This document shows positions 1 to 14,200 of a stretch of DNA of 64,000 nucleotides, in pieces (position 1 is the first letter of the stretch; each line of letters opens with the position of its first letter). The stretch comes from Antennarius striatus (lineage: Eukaryota; Chordata; Actinopteri; Lophiiformes; Antennariidae). Made by a program: the position numbers and the translations under genes. Below the pieces are notes generated by a model. The model ran no database searches, was not told the DNA's origin, and saw only the letters and a list, made by a program, of their open reading frames with translations. The stretch covers positions 9,957,001 to 10,021,000 of the forward strand of contig NC_090797.1 of NCBI RefSeq assembly GCF_040054535.1. The letters run 5' to 3'.

Positions 1-2428
1 TTTACATTTTTAACACAGACTTGAGCCGTACCTCCTCCCATTTAACTCCAGAGAAGCAAAAAATGTTATCTTTAATGTAAAACTAAAATATGTACAGATT
101 TCAAACTGAATTATGGGTCTGACATCCACAGAAATAAATTCTTTTCTACTTCAATTCCGGTATCTACATCTGACCCCAGAGGCAGCAGCTACAGTAAGTA
201 GAGTTCCCATCTAGCCTTTATCTGAACTGCCTCGCAGAGTGATTAAAGTATGGGAGGAGTGACGCTAATGCTTAACAGTAAAAGCAGCAGCACAATAAAA
301 TGATCTTGACAGGAATCATATAAGAGATAAGGTACATAGAAGACATAAGTGATAAGAGATGAGGATGGGGAGACAGTGAGGTGCAAGAGGAGGAGGAAGA
401 TCCATTAGTGCCACAACTATAGAGCTGTAATAAACTGTATGGAAGTTCTTTTTTTCATTTTATACTATTTTTCTCTCACAGTTCCTCAGAGTTTTAGGTC
501 ACGCTAGGAGAGGGGAGGAACTGGTACCCATTCAAGACATTAGTCATAAGCTGTAGCAAAGACAGAAGAGGTAACGATGAAGGAAGTTGAATTAGATTTA
601 TTTAAAGGTTCCCAGCGCAGGCAGGTGTAAATAATGGATTTGATCCCATCTTATTGTTACCACTCAAAAAACAGCTTTTACAACACTAACCTACAACATT
701 AAGTTTAAGTCACCATTGTCCAAATTATTACACTTTTCCCACAGCCCCTTTGTGGCGCAGGCAAATAACATCTGCAGGAAGATTTATTTAAACAACAGCT
801 GATGAAAAGTTGCTAAAATCCTTTCAATATTGTACACACACTCACATACAAAGAAATAAATATATTAAGAAGTTGGCAAGAACAGCTAAAAGTGCAGAAC
901 TAAGTGAAGACATTTCTAGTAAAATGAAACACTGATATTAATTCATTAATTCTGATAATAATACCAACAACCAAAGGGCTCTTTGCCAAGCAAAAGAAAA
1001 GATAAAAGACGCAAGGAAAATTTTAATCCCCTAAGCTAAATAATGTCCTAAACAGAGGTATGTGGGCCCCAGGACATTTGCGTCCATGCTCAATATAACA
1101 TAACTGCCTTCAAACATTTCTGAGCCTTTATTAATCCTGCCTGACAGAAATGATGCTTCGTCTTGCCACGCTGCTGCCAAGGGAAACAGAATCACTCCAG
1201 ACTCCCTGATCGTCTACCTGTCTGCCGAAGCTGAGACATGTTCATTTCACCTGAACAAACCTGTCAGGTGAAGACAAGGACCGTTACAGTCATTTCACCT
1301 AATTATGCCATTTTTAGACCCTATGGGCAAGGAGAGAGGTAAAAAATCAGATGAAAGTGCAGAGGAGAAAAGTGAAAGTCAGCTTTTTAAAAATGCGTAT
1401 GTGCACATGGAACCCTTCAGGAAGATGCAGCAGCAATGCAAAGAAGCAGATCGTATTATCCAGTGTACAAAGTTCAACACAGCCATCGAGCAAAGCATAA
1501 GCATTCAGAACTCTTCATACACATATCATACAATAAAAGATGTGTAACTCCTTAGTAACCCTGAACCTATTGTGATTTAATTTTTGGGCTGTGATCAATG
1601 CAAAATGTTCAAAAGTAGAAATCTCCTGAACAACCAGCACTGGATTGCAGAAAAACATGAAAGGGACGTTTTATTGATCATTAAAGGAACTATGTGGTGT
1701 TTTCAGCTGGTGGAGCTCATGCTTTGTTCAGGACTAGAAAGAGAGACAGAAGAAAACTAAATCAGCTGCAAAACCTGTAACCCAACCAAAACCAGATAAT
1801 GGCCAAAATCTATGACATCCTCCTCTGAGGTCCAGACCAGACCAGAGCCAGACAAACCACAGCTGACCATGTTACCTCTGGTATCTGAGGTAAACATGTG
1901 TAGTTGAATTAGTCGAGTGTTCAGAACTAGGAGCAGAACAGGAACTAAATTAGAGCCCAGGGAAGGGGGGGAAAGCCACCAGTGGGGACTAGGCTAGAGG
2001 TCAGAGGTTACCTCCTTCTGATCGAGCTCCAGCCAGGCAGTAAAGAGCGGGAGCCAAACGGCCCCACTGGAGTCCACCAGACTCCCCCCTTCCTGGGAGA
2101 GAGACACCATGAGAGAGACACTGTGTTAGACCTGCATCCCACAACCAAGCCACTGTGTCTGTGTGTGCATTTGTGTACTTTTCCAGTTATACTTAATGTA
2201 CTTCATTTTAGTGTGCAGAAAAACCCCCAACTTTAATAAACATGTGATTAGTGTGTTTTTAAAGCATGTTTGCGTGTGCTGAGGGGAAACTGTGGTTGCA
2301 TTTGGTAGTAGCCGATTTGCTGACAATAATAACATCTAAAGGAGGACATGATGCCTTCATGTTCATGTCAAAAATACCACCTCACACAGTCGGTCGCAAG
2401 TCATTCATGCCTCTTTTAGACAGATTGG

Positions 2429-2780
2429 GTGTCACAGTGACGCAGTGGGTAGCGCTGTCGCTGCACAGCAAGGCGGTTCCAGGTTCGAGTCCCGCTCTGT
2501 ACAGAGTTTGCATGTTCTCCCCGTGTCTCCGTGGGTTCTCTCTGGGTTCTCCGGCTTCCTCCCACCCATAAAAACATGTGCTTCAGGTTAATTGGCCGTT
2601 CCAAATTGCTGGTACTGTGTGAGTCTTTGATTGTCTGTCTTAATGTGGCTTCGCGGCGCACTGGCGTCGTGCCCGGAGTGTCCCCCTTCTCACGCCCTAA
2701 GACAGCTGGGATAGGCTCCAGCTCCCCGTGACCCGCTACGATGGATAAAGTGATTCAGAAGATGAATGGATGAATGAATG
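2429..2780 (+). repeat. tRNA-derived SINE, near full length
   Basis: The head carries RNA polymerase III promoter boxes: an A-box-like stretch (2445-2460) and a B box GGTTCGAGTCCC (2482-2493). The body has the words common to fish SINEs of this type (CATGTTCTCCCCGTGT, GCTGGGATAGGCTCCAGC), and it ends in a GAATGGAT/GAATGAAT tail. The exact family name cannot be given without a repeat library. Confidence 0.8.
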
Positions 2781-3477
2781 TCTGACAGATTAATATCACA
2801 CTGTGAATTACAATGCTGCATGAGGAGAAGGTAAAGTTTAAAGCACATAAAACACATTTTCCCCTTCGGCATAAGCATTTAAGCCCAAAAGCAGCTTTCA
2901 CATATGTAACACATATGTAGTTAAACTATAGTACCACAAAACATAGGCCTGAAAACATGTTAGAACGATGCAGAATTCTAGTGCTGCTGATGTGTCTGTG
3001 ATTGATAGATAGTCACAGACGCTGTACGCTACATTACAATAAGTTAAACAGTAGTTCCAGGTGTTTAAATGTGATATGAATGCGCTGCGATAACCTCAAG
3101 TCTTCGAGGTCTGTGGAAACCGTCAAGAAGAACAAAGGACAACACGGCCCCTTCCTCTAAAAACACACCCTGCTGGTGAACGCAGCATCTGGGGTTCACT
3201 TTAAAAAAATAACTTCTTAACCTCTCCAAAAACCACTTAGCAGACAAAATACACAAACCTGCAGGTCATAACACAAACTCTGAGCCAATGTGTCTTCAAT
3301 CTTCGTTATCGTCGGTGAGCTACGTAAGCATATGTGGAACGTATGATGTTATTACGTCATCAAGTCAGAATACTGCGATATGAAACTTTAACACCTCATT
3401 AATAATTGTATATGGCTCCTCCCACAAGTAATGCAAAAAACCATACCGAAGGAGGAATTTTGTCACCACCAGTTCAC

Positions 3478-3604
3478 GTAAACCCAGAAAACCAGGAGAG
3501 AACCCATGCAGACTTCAGGAGAACACAAAAACTCCGTACAGAAAGGCCGAAGACCTTCTTACTGTCAGTAAACAGCACAACCAACTGCGCCACCATTCTG
3601 CCCT
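3478..3604 (-). repeat. Second SINE copy, antisense and 3'-truncated
   Basis: Read on the minus strand it repeats the head of the element at 2429: TGGTGGCGCAGTTGGTTG for the A-box region, AAGGTCTTCGGCC where the B box stood, then GTGTTCTCC and GCATGGGTTCTCTCC. The B box has decayed, so it is an old copy. It lies about 700 bases from the first, in the opposite orientation. Confidence 0.7.
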
Positions 3605-3689
3605 GATTACAAGTGTATTTCAATATTCCTTTTAATATTTCATACGTGTACTGTGTCCACCAACTTATTACATCCCACTTCAAAGTGGT

Positions 3690-4090
3690 GATGTATTGTA
3701 AATGTCAGCGTTTGTGTGTTTGTTCGTCCGTCCGTCCGTTAGTCCACCAAATATCTTTGCAACCGTCGCAGATACAAACATGAAAGAAAAAGCACATTAT
3801 TCCTGCAGCAAAGGGGATGAAAATTAGATGATGACCTTGACATTGAGAAAAGAAGGTCAAGGTCAAATTTCAATTTTTGTATACTCAGGAACCGGATAAG
3901 ATAGACAGACGAGGGAGAAGGCCAGTGTGTGTAAGACCATGGATCAAGGCTAGTGCTTTGATCTACGACAGTAGGTCAGAGCACTAGCTTTGATCTTTGA
4001 CCTATGCAAGTAGGTCAGGGTAAAATTTTTAATTCAGGGGTGTCACAGGATGTTGGAGTCTGTGACTGCATTATTTCTAGTCTGGACCTG
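3690..4090 (+). repeat. Interspersed repeat, family unknown
   Basis: The stretch has internal echoes (AGGTCAAGGTCAA; CTAGTGCTTTGATCTACGAC against CTAGCTTTGATCTTTGAC; GTAGGTCAG twice). Its right end (4040-4081) is repeated at 23569-23610. This is the pattern of a dispersed element. No reading frame of note was seen. Left boundary approximate. Confidence 0.5.
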
Positions 4091-4395
4091 TATTTCTGAT
4101 GCTGCATGCTGAGCAGGTAGAGAACACTGATTTATCAGCAGCTGTGTGTCACACACAACAACAAGAACAATGAGACAACTGGAGCACACGGAAGGCTAAA
4201 ACGGATTTTGCTGAAAGTCTTAATAGACTCACTTTTTTGAGGGGTTTATGATAAAAATGAGATGTATACTGTCTAAATGGGATTTCCTATCTACATGGAT
4301 GATCTGTTGTCAGAATTAGTTGGTTTATTCTTTGGCAGATGACTCCTAAAACTAAATATACCATTTAAAGCCTCCAATTTTGTGAATGCAACATT

Positions 4396-4435
4396 GAAGA
4401 CCTTGTTCTGGTGACGTTATCAGAACAAGGCCTTC
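4396..4435. repeat. Inverted repeat, 15-base arms, 10-base loop
   Basis: Arms GAAGACCTTGTTCTG and CAGAACAAGGCCTTC pair at 14 of 15 positions around GTGACGTTAT. It lies in intron 6 of celsr1, outside any recognised transposon. Confidence 0.6.
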
Positions 4436-5228
4436 ACTTATTTGAGTTAATCCAACAAATGAGTTGCATCGACTGTTTCAGCAGAGCAGAGGTGGAATTT
4501 AAATATAGACACACCACATGTTTAAAAACTGCTTCAAGCTATGCCACGAACCAATTTGCACGTACACTCTGATGATTAAAGTCCTACCATGTAAACAGCA
4601 GCAGCGTGAGAGCGAGAGGAACAGCACATGGAAAAATAGTGAACTTTTGGTCCTCGCGGGTGATAAGCGCACGCTGAGCCTGTCTGAGAATTCTGTCTAC
4701 ACACCCTAGCTGTAAATATCAGAGGAACATTAGTAAGTGTAACACCGCTAATACATTTAACACAAAGCTTTTTCTTTCAAAAATACTGTAAACACACATG
4801 AATGTCATATATGTAGTTCTATTTGGTCGATTGGTGTTTCATACAGTTCATATTCCTCTTTACAATTAGATGGCTTATAGTAAAATTCAGAGGGAAAAAA
4901 ACAATTTTCCTATTTTCTCTTCACTTATTTTAACATTTTTAATCAATGCAGGTGGCTTCATAGATACAGCAATGATACAACTGATCAGTAATGACCTGAG
5001 TTCTACATTTTTCCATAGTTGGAACATATTAAAAGCCAAATTAAAACTTATTCTGCTTCCCACCTGAGTGTTTGTCTGTATGTTTCCTGTTTAGGCTTGT
5101 CTGGCTGACAAAGTTGATGTACAATAATTGAGATTCTGGACCATGGAATATCAAATACGGCATTATCCTGCCATTTCTTATGCATGACGTCTTTAACAGC
5201 AAAATGTTATGCATACATTCAAACACTC

Positions 5229-5260
5229 GCGCACACACACACGCACACACACACACACGC
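5229..5260. repeat. CA-rich microsatellite
   Basis: A CA/CG tract of about 32 bases in celsr1 intron 6. Open frames over it only reflect the repeat. Confidence 0.8.
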
Positions 5261-8127
5261 TCTTTATCTATCTGGCCCCCATGGATGTAAACAGAAACAT
5301 CCAGCTTTCCAATCGACCCAGATCACTGCAACAATGGCAAGTTCATGTCTGTTGTCATGCCAACCCTTCCCAAACCTTTGACCTCTGTTTTTAAGCAGAA
5401 GTGGTTCTTCGGGGCAGGAGCGGCTTTAAAAGGGGGCACCCATAAAACCCGGCACGACGTCAACAGACTCATTATCTGACCCCATAGATCGTCATCCGTG
5501 CGTGTCTGTGTGCACTGCGTGAGTGTGCCGTTAAAACTGTTAACTGGGTCTCATGCAGGAAAAAAAACTCAGGAATAAATAATTATTGGGAAAGACGTCC
5601 TGCACTTTAAAGAACATATAGATTTTATTTTTGAGAAATTCATCATATTTGGTATTTACATCATTGTTAAAAAGCCTTTTCAGTGAGTGTCAGCTGAGAT
5701 GTTGGCACTTCGCCTTTACTCTTTAAACAACTCAGTATGGTTAGTTAGCATTTAGCGAAATGATTGAATGTTTACCATCAACTAAACATATAGGAATCAC
5801 TTTGTCTGGTATATCCAATCTTACTGCCACATTTTACTATTTGAGCTATGTTCTGGGTTTTTAAAAAATATGTATTTTATTACTGGTTTATCATAGGAAT
5901 AGTTTATTGAAAAGAGTTGAATATTTGAATTCAGGTCACTAGTCATATGAGCAGTCTATTGTTAGTTTTCACAATAGCTATTTAACTATGTAAATAATTC
6001 TGATCTAATCTTTACTTAAGAATTTGTGAGGTCCAATTTTAACTGCATTTTGTCATCTTATGATTTCTAACCCCCCCCAAGCTCCCAGAAAATTATTGTA
6101 CAGAGGAATCCTTATTTATGTACGGGGCTATATCTGGACATATGGTATGAGATGAATCACCACAGTTCACGAAACAGTGTTCTGATCTTGCAATGAACGC
6201 AATGCAACGTATAGACAAGTGTATGAGAATTAAATTTATTTTTTTTCACCCACAGCCAACATGCGCCTACTTTCTCATCCTTGCATTCACCCGTCAACAC
6301 ATCTCATCTATTGTGAGAACATCAATGCACTACGCTGTAAACATATCTCTGAATCCCTCCAGCGACTGATTTAGGCTTCATCAGTCAATCTGACTTCTGA
6401 TCAGTCAAGGAAACGAAGAAAGGCTGACCTCGTGTCAGCGCTACATTCGGCCTGGAGGTTATTCAGTGGAATGTGTCACCTGATGTGCAAATAACTGTCT
6501 GTATTAAGAATGGCATTGGTGGAATGCACACATCGCATCTTCTGCACGCTAATAACACACTGATGGCACGAATGTTTGCAACTGTGCGTAAACTGCTTGT
6601 ATCTGCATGACATTGTGACAAGCAGGATAAAATATAAGAAGAATAAGAAGAAACGTAAAGTGGATGGAACAGGAACAAAGCAGGGAATACCTTTGAACAT
6701 ACTGTAGATATTAATCTCCTATTTCCATGGAGACATGTCTACACACACACAAAAAAAACAGCCTTCAGCACCAACATACTGTCTTGAAAATAATACGTGC
6801 AGTAGTGAGAAGCCTCGAAGGAATTTTAATACAACACTACAAGCTTGAAACTATTGTCTCCAGCATCATAAGGCAGTGCTGTTGAGGTGGCCAGAAACAC
6901 CTGAAACAATGGACACAGATGTGACCCTGCAGCTGAAGGGGTACAGCGTGGTCGCCCGATTCAGCTTTGATGAATACTTGCCACTCGGCCCCCGAGGACG
7001 CTACAGATTTTATAGTTAATTGACACAAGAAAGACCTGAACAAGACGAGAAATGTGAGATTGTGTCCATTGTAGGTTATCATTAGGCCAGAGATTCTTTA
7101 GCTTTCAGAGTTGAATACATGAAGTAAGAGTGTGAAGTGAAGGCATGAAGAGAAATCAATGTTTTTTTTCCAAGTGAACAACTTAAATCTCTTTTACAGA
7201 GTCTAAGCAACAGCAACATTTTGGTTGATTTTTACTTTCTTTTTGTTTTGCTAGCTTCTACTTGACTTCCACCAGACTGCATTGGTTCATTTGTCAAAAC
7301 TGTGATTTTGAAGTCCTGCAGAATGAAACAGTATAACAGACACAAATGACAGGACCTTCAAATTTCATGTTTAATTTGTTTTAGAACAATTCCCACAGGC
7401 TCTGCAGGTCAGTTGCTTGTGTTGTGAAATTACCACCATTAATTAACTGCAATGTAAGTCCTTCTGATGTAATATAACAGCTGAAGTGGATACACGAGCT
7501 GCTTTACAAAATTATAGCTGTCTCTTTTCTGAGATAGGAGTAAAAAAGGAAGAAGACCATCGTGAGAACAAGTTGAAAATGACTTTAGTCACCGAGAAGA
7601 ATAAGAAAATAAATAGCAGTGATTCAGGTAAGAGTCTATCATTAGTACCACTGGGGACATCCATAATAGAGACAATCCATAATAGGGCACTACAAAATAA
7701 TATACCTTAGTCCTCTGGTAGGAAAACACAGTTGTTGAATATTTGGCTCTTGAAGCCGAAGCCAGGCTCCAGTGGTTCTTGTGAGAAATCTATACCATAA
7801 CTCAGTGTCACAGGTTGATATAGAGGGCTAACTCGTGCCAGAGTTAACATCATAACACAAATGTTCACTCTTAAGATAGTCTCCTACATCAGTAGTCCAG
7901 ATCAAAAGTCCTGGTGCAGCACAACAGGCCATATTTTATCCACAATCCAACTCTTGAACTTCAGCTCTAATCATTTGTTGTTTGCAAAAATGAAATATTT
8001 TATAACCACTTTTTTATGTTTCAAACTCTGCAAAGTAAACTGGTTTCACTGTTTCCCAGTTCTGACAGGGAGATTTTAAAAAGTCTACTGGATGCTCAGG
8101 GGTCGGTGAGGCGCTCAGGTTTCTTAC

Positions 8128-8216
8128 CTTGTTGTAGTAATGAAGCTGGACAGAGTGCCACTGGCCATCACTGACCCCCCCTGGGATGTAGGGAGACACT
8201 GTGGTCTTTGTCTCAC
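8128..8216 (-). CDS. celsr1: celsr1 coding exon 6: laminin-G 1, continued (last exon seen)
   Basis: This 89-base exon follows an ATCCAG acceptor and ends in phase 0 at a GTAAGAAA donor. It codes for residues 1508-1537, including TTVSPYIPGG and SDGQWHSVQL. The next expected segment of laminin-G 1 was not found between 1 and 8127, so it probably lies beyond the left edge. Confidence 0.92.
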
Positions 8217-11200
8217 CTGGATGACATGGGAAGCGGGGAGGAAAAGGGATGGGAGTGGTGGATAAGAGATTAGATGTGGGGGTTGGGGTGAAGGGGAGAA
8301 AAGAAGGAAAAACATGTCAGATGAAAAATTTGATGGAGGTGAATGAGGGATGAGACAAAAGATGAGGGAGGCAAACAGAAAGAGTGAATTATGAATATGT
8401 GTCTGTGTCTGTTTGACAGAAAGATTACACAAAACCTACTGGAGGGATTTTCACAAAACTTGATGGATTATGGGACAGAATTTTGACCTGAATTCTTGTG
8501 TGGGTCCAGATACAGAGGAGGATCAAGTTTAGTCTTTTATACTTTCTTTACAATTTTCCACATTTTTGAAATATCTCTTTCAATGTCTCAGGAAATAAAG
8601 CTTGAAAATAAACATTAGTGTCTATGAATGTGTGACATTTAGTACTGTTCTAAATAAAAATCTGCATCAACCACATTTAAATGAACGACTGTTTCCAAAC
8701 CAGTCAACTTTCATCAGTGTCTCAAGGTTAAATGGAAAATTTAAATTGTCTCATTACTGAGACTGAAGGAGAAGATGAATGCTAACAGATTTATTTACTA
8801 CAGGCTAAAAGGTAAACTCTGTGGCCTTACCTGACACACGCACACGCAAGCATACACGCACGCACGCACACACACACACAATGATCATGAATCAAGTGTT
8901 GTGAAATCCAGTTTTAGTCGTCGGTATCAACGGCTCTCAGTCAGGAGATTGTGGAGCACAAAGGCAGCAGATCTACTGGGGTTTACTCTGTTTGTCAAGG
9001 GCAGGAATCCACTGCTGTAGAAATCAGCACACAGTATAGTATAACACTGAAGAGTAAGGTGTGTGAGAGTTAATAAGTGATGTCTCTGTTTCCTGGTTGT
9101 GCACATGAGAAACAAAAAGAGAGCAAAGTGTGTCTAAGTAAATGATTGCACACCCTACTTCACTTATTTTAACTATTCTACACGAACGCAATGAGTAAAA
9201 TTAATCTTTTTTCACATTACCCATGACTGACAACCTGAGCATTAAATCTGATGAGTTATTCATACTAGGTTTAGTCATATTTCAGATTTGAAGTGAGGCA
9301 TAAAGATTTGGCTAGGCTCCCAAACAGCCTCCATTTATCATTATCACACTGAACTGGATTCCTGGCTGTATGGTACCATGGGAAAAAAGACCGACTCTGA
9401 AAACAACAGCTGCAGTGAATATTGTTTGATCTGAGATCCAACAGTTACCAGCTTTAATCACTTGCTGCAGATGTGTGCATGTGATTGCACAATTATGTGT
9501 GCATATATCACACGCCTTATAATCACCTTATGTTTGTCAAAAGTTATATTCTCAGTTTGAATGTGCGTCTAACCCACAAGCACAGAAACACAAATACAAA
9601 ATTCGTACTAACACACACACACACACATTCCCTTATCAAAAGAAACCACGTGTTGATAAGAGTTATTCCGCAGCCTCTTTGCAAAAGCCATTTTAGATAA
9701 AGCACGCTAACACGTGTGCTAATTTGCTTGTAATGGAGCTGATATTATCACACACACTGTGGGGTAAACACACAGATTATGGGGCCTGACCTCCAGAGAA
9801 GATCAGCTGAATCTGCTCATCAATAATCTCCACAGCAATAAAGTCGTGTTTCTCATTGAATCGGCCGTTGTAGAGAAGTAGAGCGTTCCTCTCTCTCGTG
9901 GCAAACCTGCAGAGACAAATGGGAAAGTAGGGCTTCTTTTAGAGCAGCGAAATCAGCCCAAAAATGGACATTCAGTACGTGGTGTCATATTAAATAGTGT
10001 GTCTAAGCATAATGCACAAATGGGCATAGTTTGTTGTTGCGCAAATGATTTATTCATTCAATAAATGTCAATAGTAACTCAAAATAAAACAAAATAGGTA
10101 CTCAGATGTGTCACATTGGAAAGGTTGAGCAGATTCCAGCTGTTTTTGTCAAAGTTGGCTCATGTTTCCTGTTACATTTCTAAGCACCCATCCAAATCAA
10201 ACAGCTGAAAGCCTTGCAGATAGCTTTATGAGGAAAGGGCTGAGGTGCTCTTGAGGAAAAGCCTCTTGGAAAGGAACAGCAGGATGTGTGAAGCCGGAGG
10301 GCCAAAGAGAGGAAACACTTCCCCTGCCTTAGATGATGCACAAGTGTGGGGGAACCTGGTAAATGAGTCTGCTTGTGAGTGGACAAAACTCACATGTGTG
10401 GCTGTTTGTGTGGGTTAGGATTGTAAGGTGAGGGTACAGGAGTCAGCCGGCAGATGCCAGTGAGGCCAGCGGGACAGGAAGTCAGGATGGACGCAGCAAA
10501 ACACTGATAAGGGAAATTCATCACACAGCCTTTCCTGTTTTCACCCCACTGCAAACCGTTCTCGCCGTCATTGTGTTCACCAACTTGCACTATCAACCTC
10601 AACTTGCCTATTAATCATAATCAGACCAACGATAAGGCTTTTCATCTTCATAATATTTACTGTGTTATGAAGGAGCCGAATCAGGTTTATTTTCCTTTAA
10701 CAAGAAAAGTCGCGTTGGTGTGTCACATTAACTTCCATGCATGTGTGTGCACTGAGAGGAAGGTACTGAGACACAATGGAAAAGTGCGCACATGTCTCGG
10801 CACGCCCTACTTGACACACTTTAGCGCATGAACTCTGTTGTGTTTGATGGTGCAACTCCTCACACTCCCCTGATTACCGTTTACTAAACACGCTCTAACA
10901 TGGACACACACATAAGGTTGCTGTGCAGAAAAAAGGTGGCGCTGCAGACCCAGGTGGGAATGAAAAATGAGCAAATATTATCCAAACAGCAGCCAAGATT
11001 TTAATATTTTAAATTCATTGACAACACTTATGTGTGGCTTGGAGTTTTTTCCAAAAAAATGAACATCCTCAAATGCTTTTTCAACATTAAAGAGAGAGAG
11101 TCAGCTGTAAAAAACACACAACTGTAACGGTGGAAGCAGTGGATTAAAGTGTTTATCTGGTCTGACATGCATTTTGTGGTCTGATTCCTTTAGATTCCAG

Positions 11201-14200
11201 CTTGTGTTTAATAAAAATAGATTTGAAACAAACGTGAAAATGAAATAAAAGGTAAAACAGAAAAGTGCTCACATGAATGAGATGGTGAAGTGAAACCTCT
11301 GCCTCAGGCCTCTGAAGGTGATGAAGGACTGTCCAGGGAAGCTTCGTGTGGTCATCTCACAGTAGGGCTTCTCGTACTCTCCTGGTGGACACTGGCACAT
11401 GAACCCTCCTGCCAGTCGGTTGACACACTCTCCTCCATTCTTACACACACCAGGAACACACCGGCCTGACGACACGTTCAACTCACAATGTTCACCTATA
11501 ACAAAAGAAAGATTGAATTAATAAGAGCTGTGCCACATCTATTATTGTGTACTCATGTCCTGTTTGTTAATTCGTTTCTTAAATGTGATTCTATCGTAGT
11601 CGTCATCTTTACTGTTGCCTTTGTTTGTACTGCAGACATCTCCAAATCAGCATTTCACTGTTAAATTATCAAGTTTTTATCTTTTCTATGAAGCATTTTG
11701 TATTATTAGCTCGGAATCCAGCAGTTAAAGTGAAGTCAAGCACAGTAGAGTTGTTTTAAAGTTCCCTTTAAAACCATCAGGTTCAGCGAAGCCTATCTCC
11801 ATCTAAACAGTATCAGTAACAACAAAGCCCTGTTTATAGGCCTTTTTCTGGGAAGCACTTAGACACGAGCTTAACTGAGAGTTTGGCCATATTTGGAGAG
11901 AAGAGAGGAGAGGAGATAAAGAGGACTAAGGAGCATGAATGGGAGTGGCTGGGAGAAAATTTAATGCAGAGTGAGGGAAAGAATGAAAGAAAGAATGGAA
12001 GATAGAAAGAAAAAACCAAAGAAAGAAAGACTGATTTATAAAAAGCAAGTTTATCACAGAAATCAAAGTTAGAGATTCGTCACATTCATACAACCATATA
12101 GAAAGAAAATGACACAAAACAGTAAAATAATAAAGAAAAGAATAAACAAACTACTGTTATCCAATTTAACGTAAACTAAACCAACCACTGACTGAACGCA
12201 TACTTCTCTTTTAACACAGAACACATCAAATCTGTCACGTACCACATGTTCTTAAAAGTTTCCAAATCACTTCATTTCACACTGTGAACTGTGATGAACT
12301 GTACATTGTCCGTTTTGATTCGAGCAGGAACATTTTAATGTTCCCGCTCGGTTCACCTACTTAACACTAGATATCTAAAAGAAAATGACAACGCTGTTCA
12401 TTTGAGAGGCTGATTTTATGCTGCTATACCCGACCTTTTTTCCGACTGGGAAGCTGGCCGGTGTCTCAGCTGCACAAGCCCAGAGGTCATGGACAAGATG
12501 CCCCTTTGGGGAGCCAGAACGCTCCCTTTGTTGTTGAATGTGAATTTCACGTGAATGTGATTATTTTGTAATTTTGTTTCTTTGTGAATAAATGGTTCAT
12601 TTCTTTTTTTAAAGCATTAAAAAAAGAAAATGAACCAAATGTGACTGCGATTAAATTATCTTAAACAGGAATATGAATAAAGATGTAAAAAAACAGAAAA
12701 AAAAAGAAAGAATGAAAATAGTGGAAAGATACCACACTTTCCACTCACTTCCTACCATCTTCTCCCAGCATTCACTGGAAAAGGAAAAAGTTGTGTTTCT
12801 TTTGCATCATGCATTAGCAGGACAAAATTGAAAACTAAAAACACTGGACAAAAAAGCTAGGGAATCTGCCTGTTGAATCACGATTCATATTGGAACTCAA
12901 GAGTTTTTTATATGGAGGTGAACCTAAACTGCAATTGACAAATGATGCTCCTGTGTGATTTTCAATGGATAGTTGTACTGCACAAGTAAACGATTCGTGA
13001 AATAACATATTGTCAGCGTTCAGTGTGACATTGGGCTGTGCTTTGTAAACAATATAAGATGACAGCAACAATTTTTTACCCTCCCACTCACATAGCAGTT
13101 AGGCCGTCACACCCAGAGTCTTTGCACGGCATATGGTGCCATTGAGAAATTCCTCTAAAATTATCAAGTGGCTTTAGTTTTATCCGAAAAAAAAATAAGT
13201 TGGAAGTAGTTTCCTTGTTTGGTTCATGTAAATTCCTGCACTAATAGACCGGCAGGCTTCTAGCTGACTGTTTTGTGATAGCTGCTTCTGTCTCCCATGC
13301 AGTGTTGCGTGGAAACTTACTGTCCAGACAATATCTGTCCACCCTGGAAACACACACACTCGGAACACCAGAGCCTGGAACCAGCTAATGGCCCTTCTAT
13401 CCTCAGCATAATCCTTTTTTTCCAAGGGTGAATTATAAAGATCTGTTTCCCTGTAATGTAGGAAACCCAAGTAGGACAGAGCAGGCCCCTTGTCATCGGC
13501 CCCATAATGGTTCCCAATGAGTTCTGACTATCTTGAGTTGAACTGTGACCTTCAAAAGGAGGGAACATTAAGATATAAGTAAGGGATATATGATGGCCAG
13601 ATGGGTAAGATGGCCAAGCAGAGTAAAAGAAAGAAACACATGAGCAGTGAATGAAAAAGTGGGTATAATCAGGTAATTACAGATCAGATAAGATAGAGGA
13701 GGGAGAGTGTTGGGAGAGGGAGACGAGGGATGATGGCTGCCAAGGTTCTATTAGCAAGAGACAGTCAGTCAGGTATCAGATGTACGAGGGGAAGTATGGG
13801 AGGAAGATCTGTAACATCGGGAAATATTTTAGAAAGTGATTTCAATGGGGATGATGAAAGCTTCCAAGGCTTCCCATAACGTGTCTACCATTGGAGGGAA
13901 ACTGAAGCTACAAGCCTCCAGGAAGTTTGAGGTTCTTTTTTCTCTTCTTTAAATGGATGAGGATGTACCATCGGCTTAAAATGACCCTGTAGAGTTTTTA
14001 CACAACAATAGCAGTTATAGTTTATTCACATTTAGGGTTTATTGTTTCCTACATTCGTGTGTGAGCTAAAAGTTTTCCCCTTACTGCCTTTTAGTCGCTG
14101 CCCTAACATCTTAGTGTGGGATAACATTGTAATAAATTACTATAATTTATCTTATCATTAATGTCCATCAGAGGAATCATATGAAATCATAAAAAACAGT

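Larger units (their letters stand above)
1..8127 (-). other. celsr1 intron 6 (partial): noncoding, repeats
   Basis: No exon of the next laminin-G segment was recognised here. The stretch holds two SINE copies (2429-2780, 3478-3604), an interspersed repeat (about 3690-4090), an inverted repeat (4396-4435) and a CA-rich tract (5229-5260). Nothing further was identified between 5400 and 8127. Confidence 0.6.

Noticed and set aside
2445-2493. Possible tRNA gene (A and B box)
   Set aside because: The boxes belong to a SINE head; there is no tRNA cloverleaf or acceptor stem.
10934-10947. CTCF-like GGTGGCGC near 10936
   Set aside because: Only the second half of the core matches; the CCAS part is replaced by A residues.
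13180-13568. Overlapping minus-strand frames of 80-100 codons in celsr1 intron 3
   Set aside because: They lack similarity to CELSR or any other family, and the flanking exons join correctly without them.
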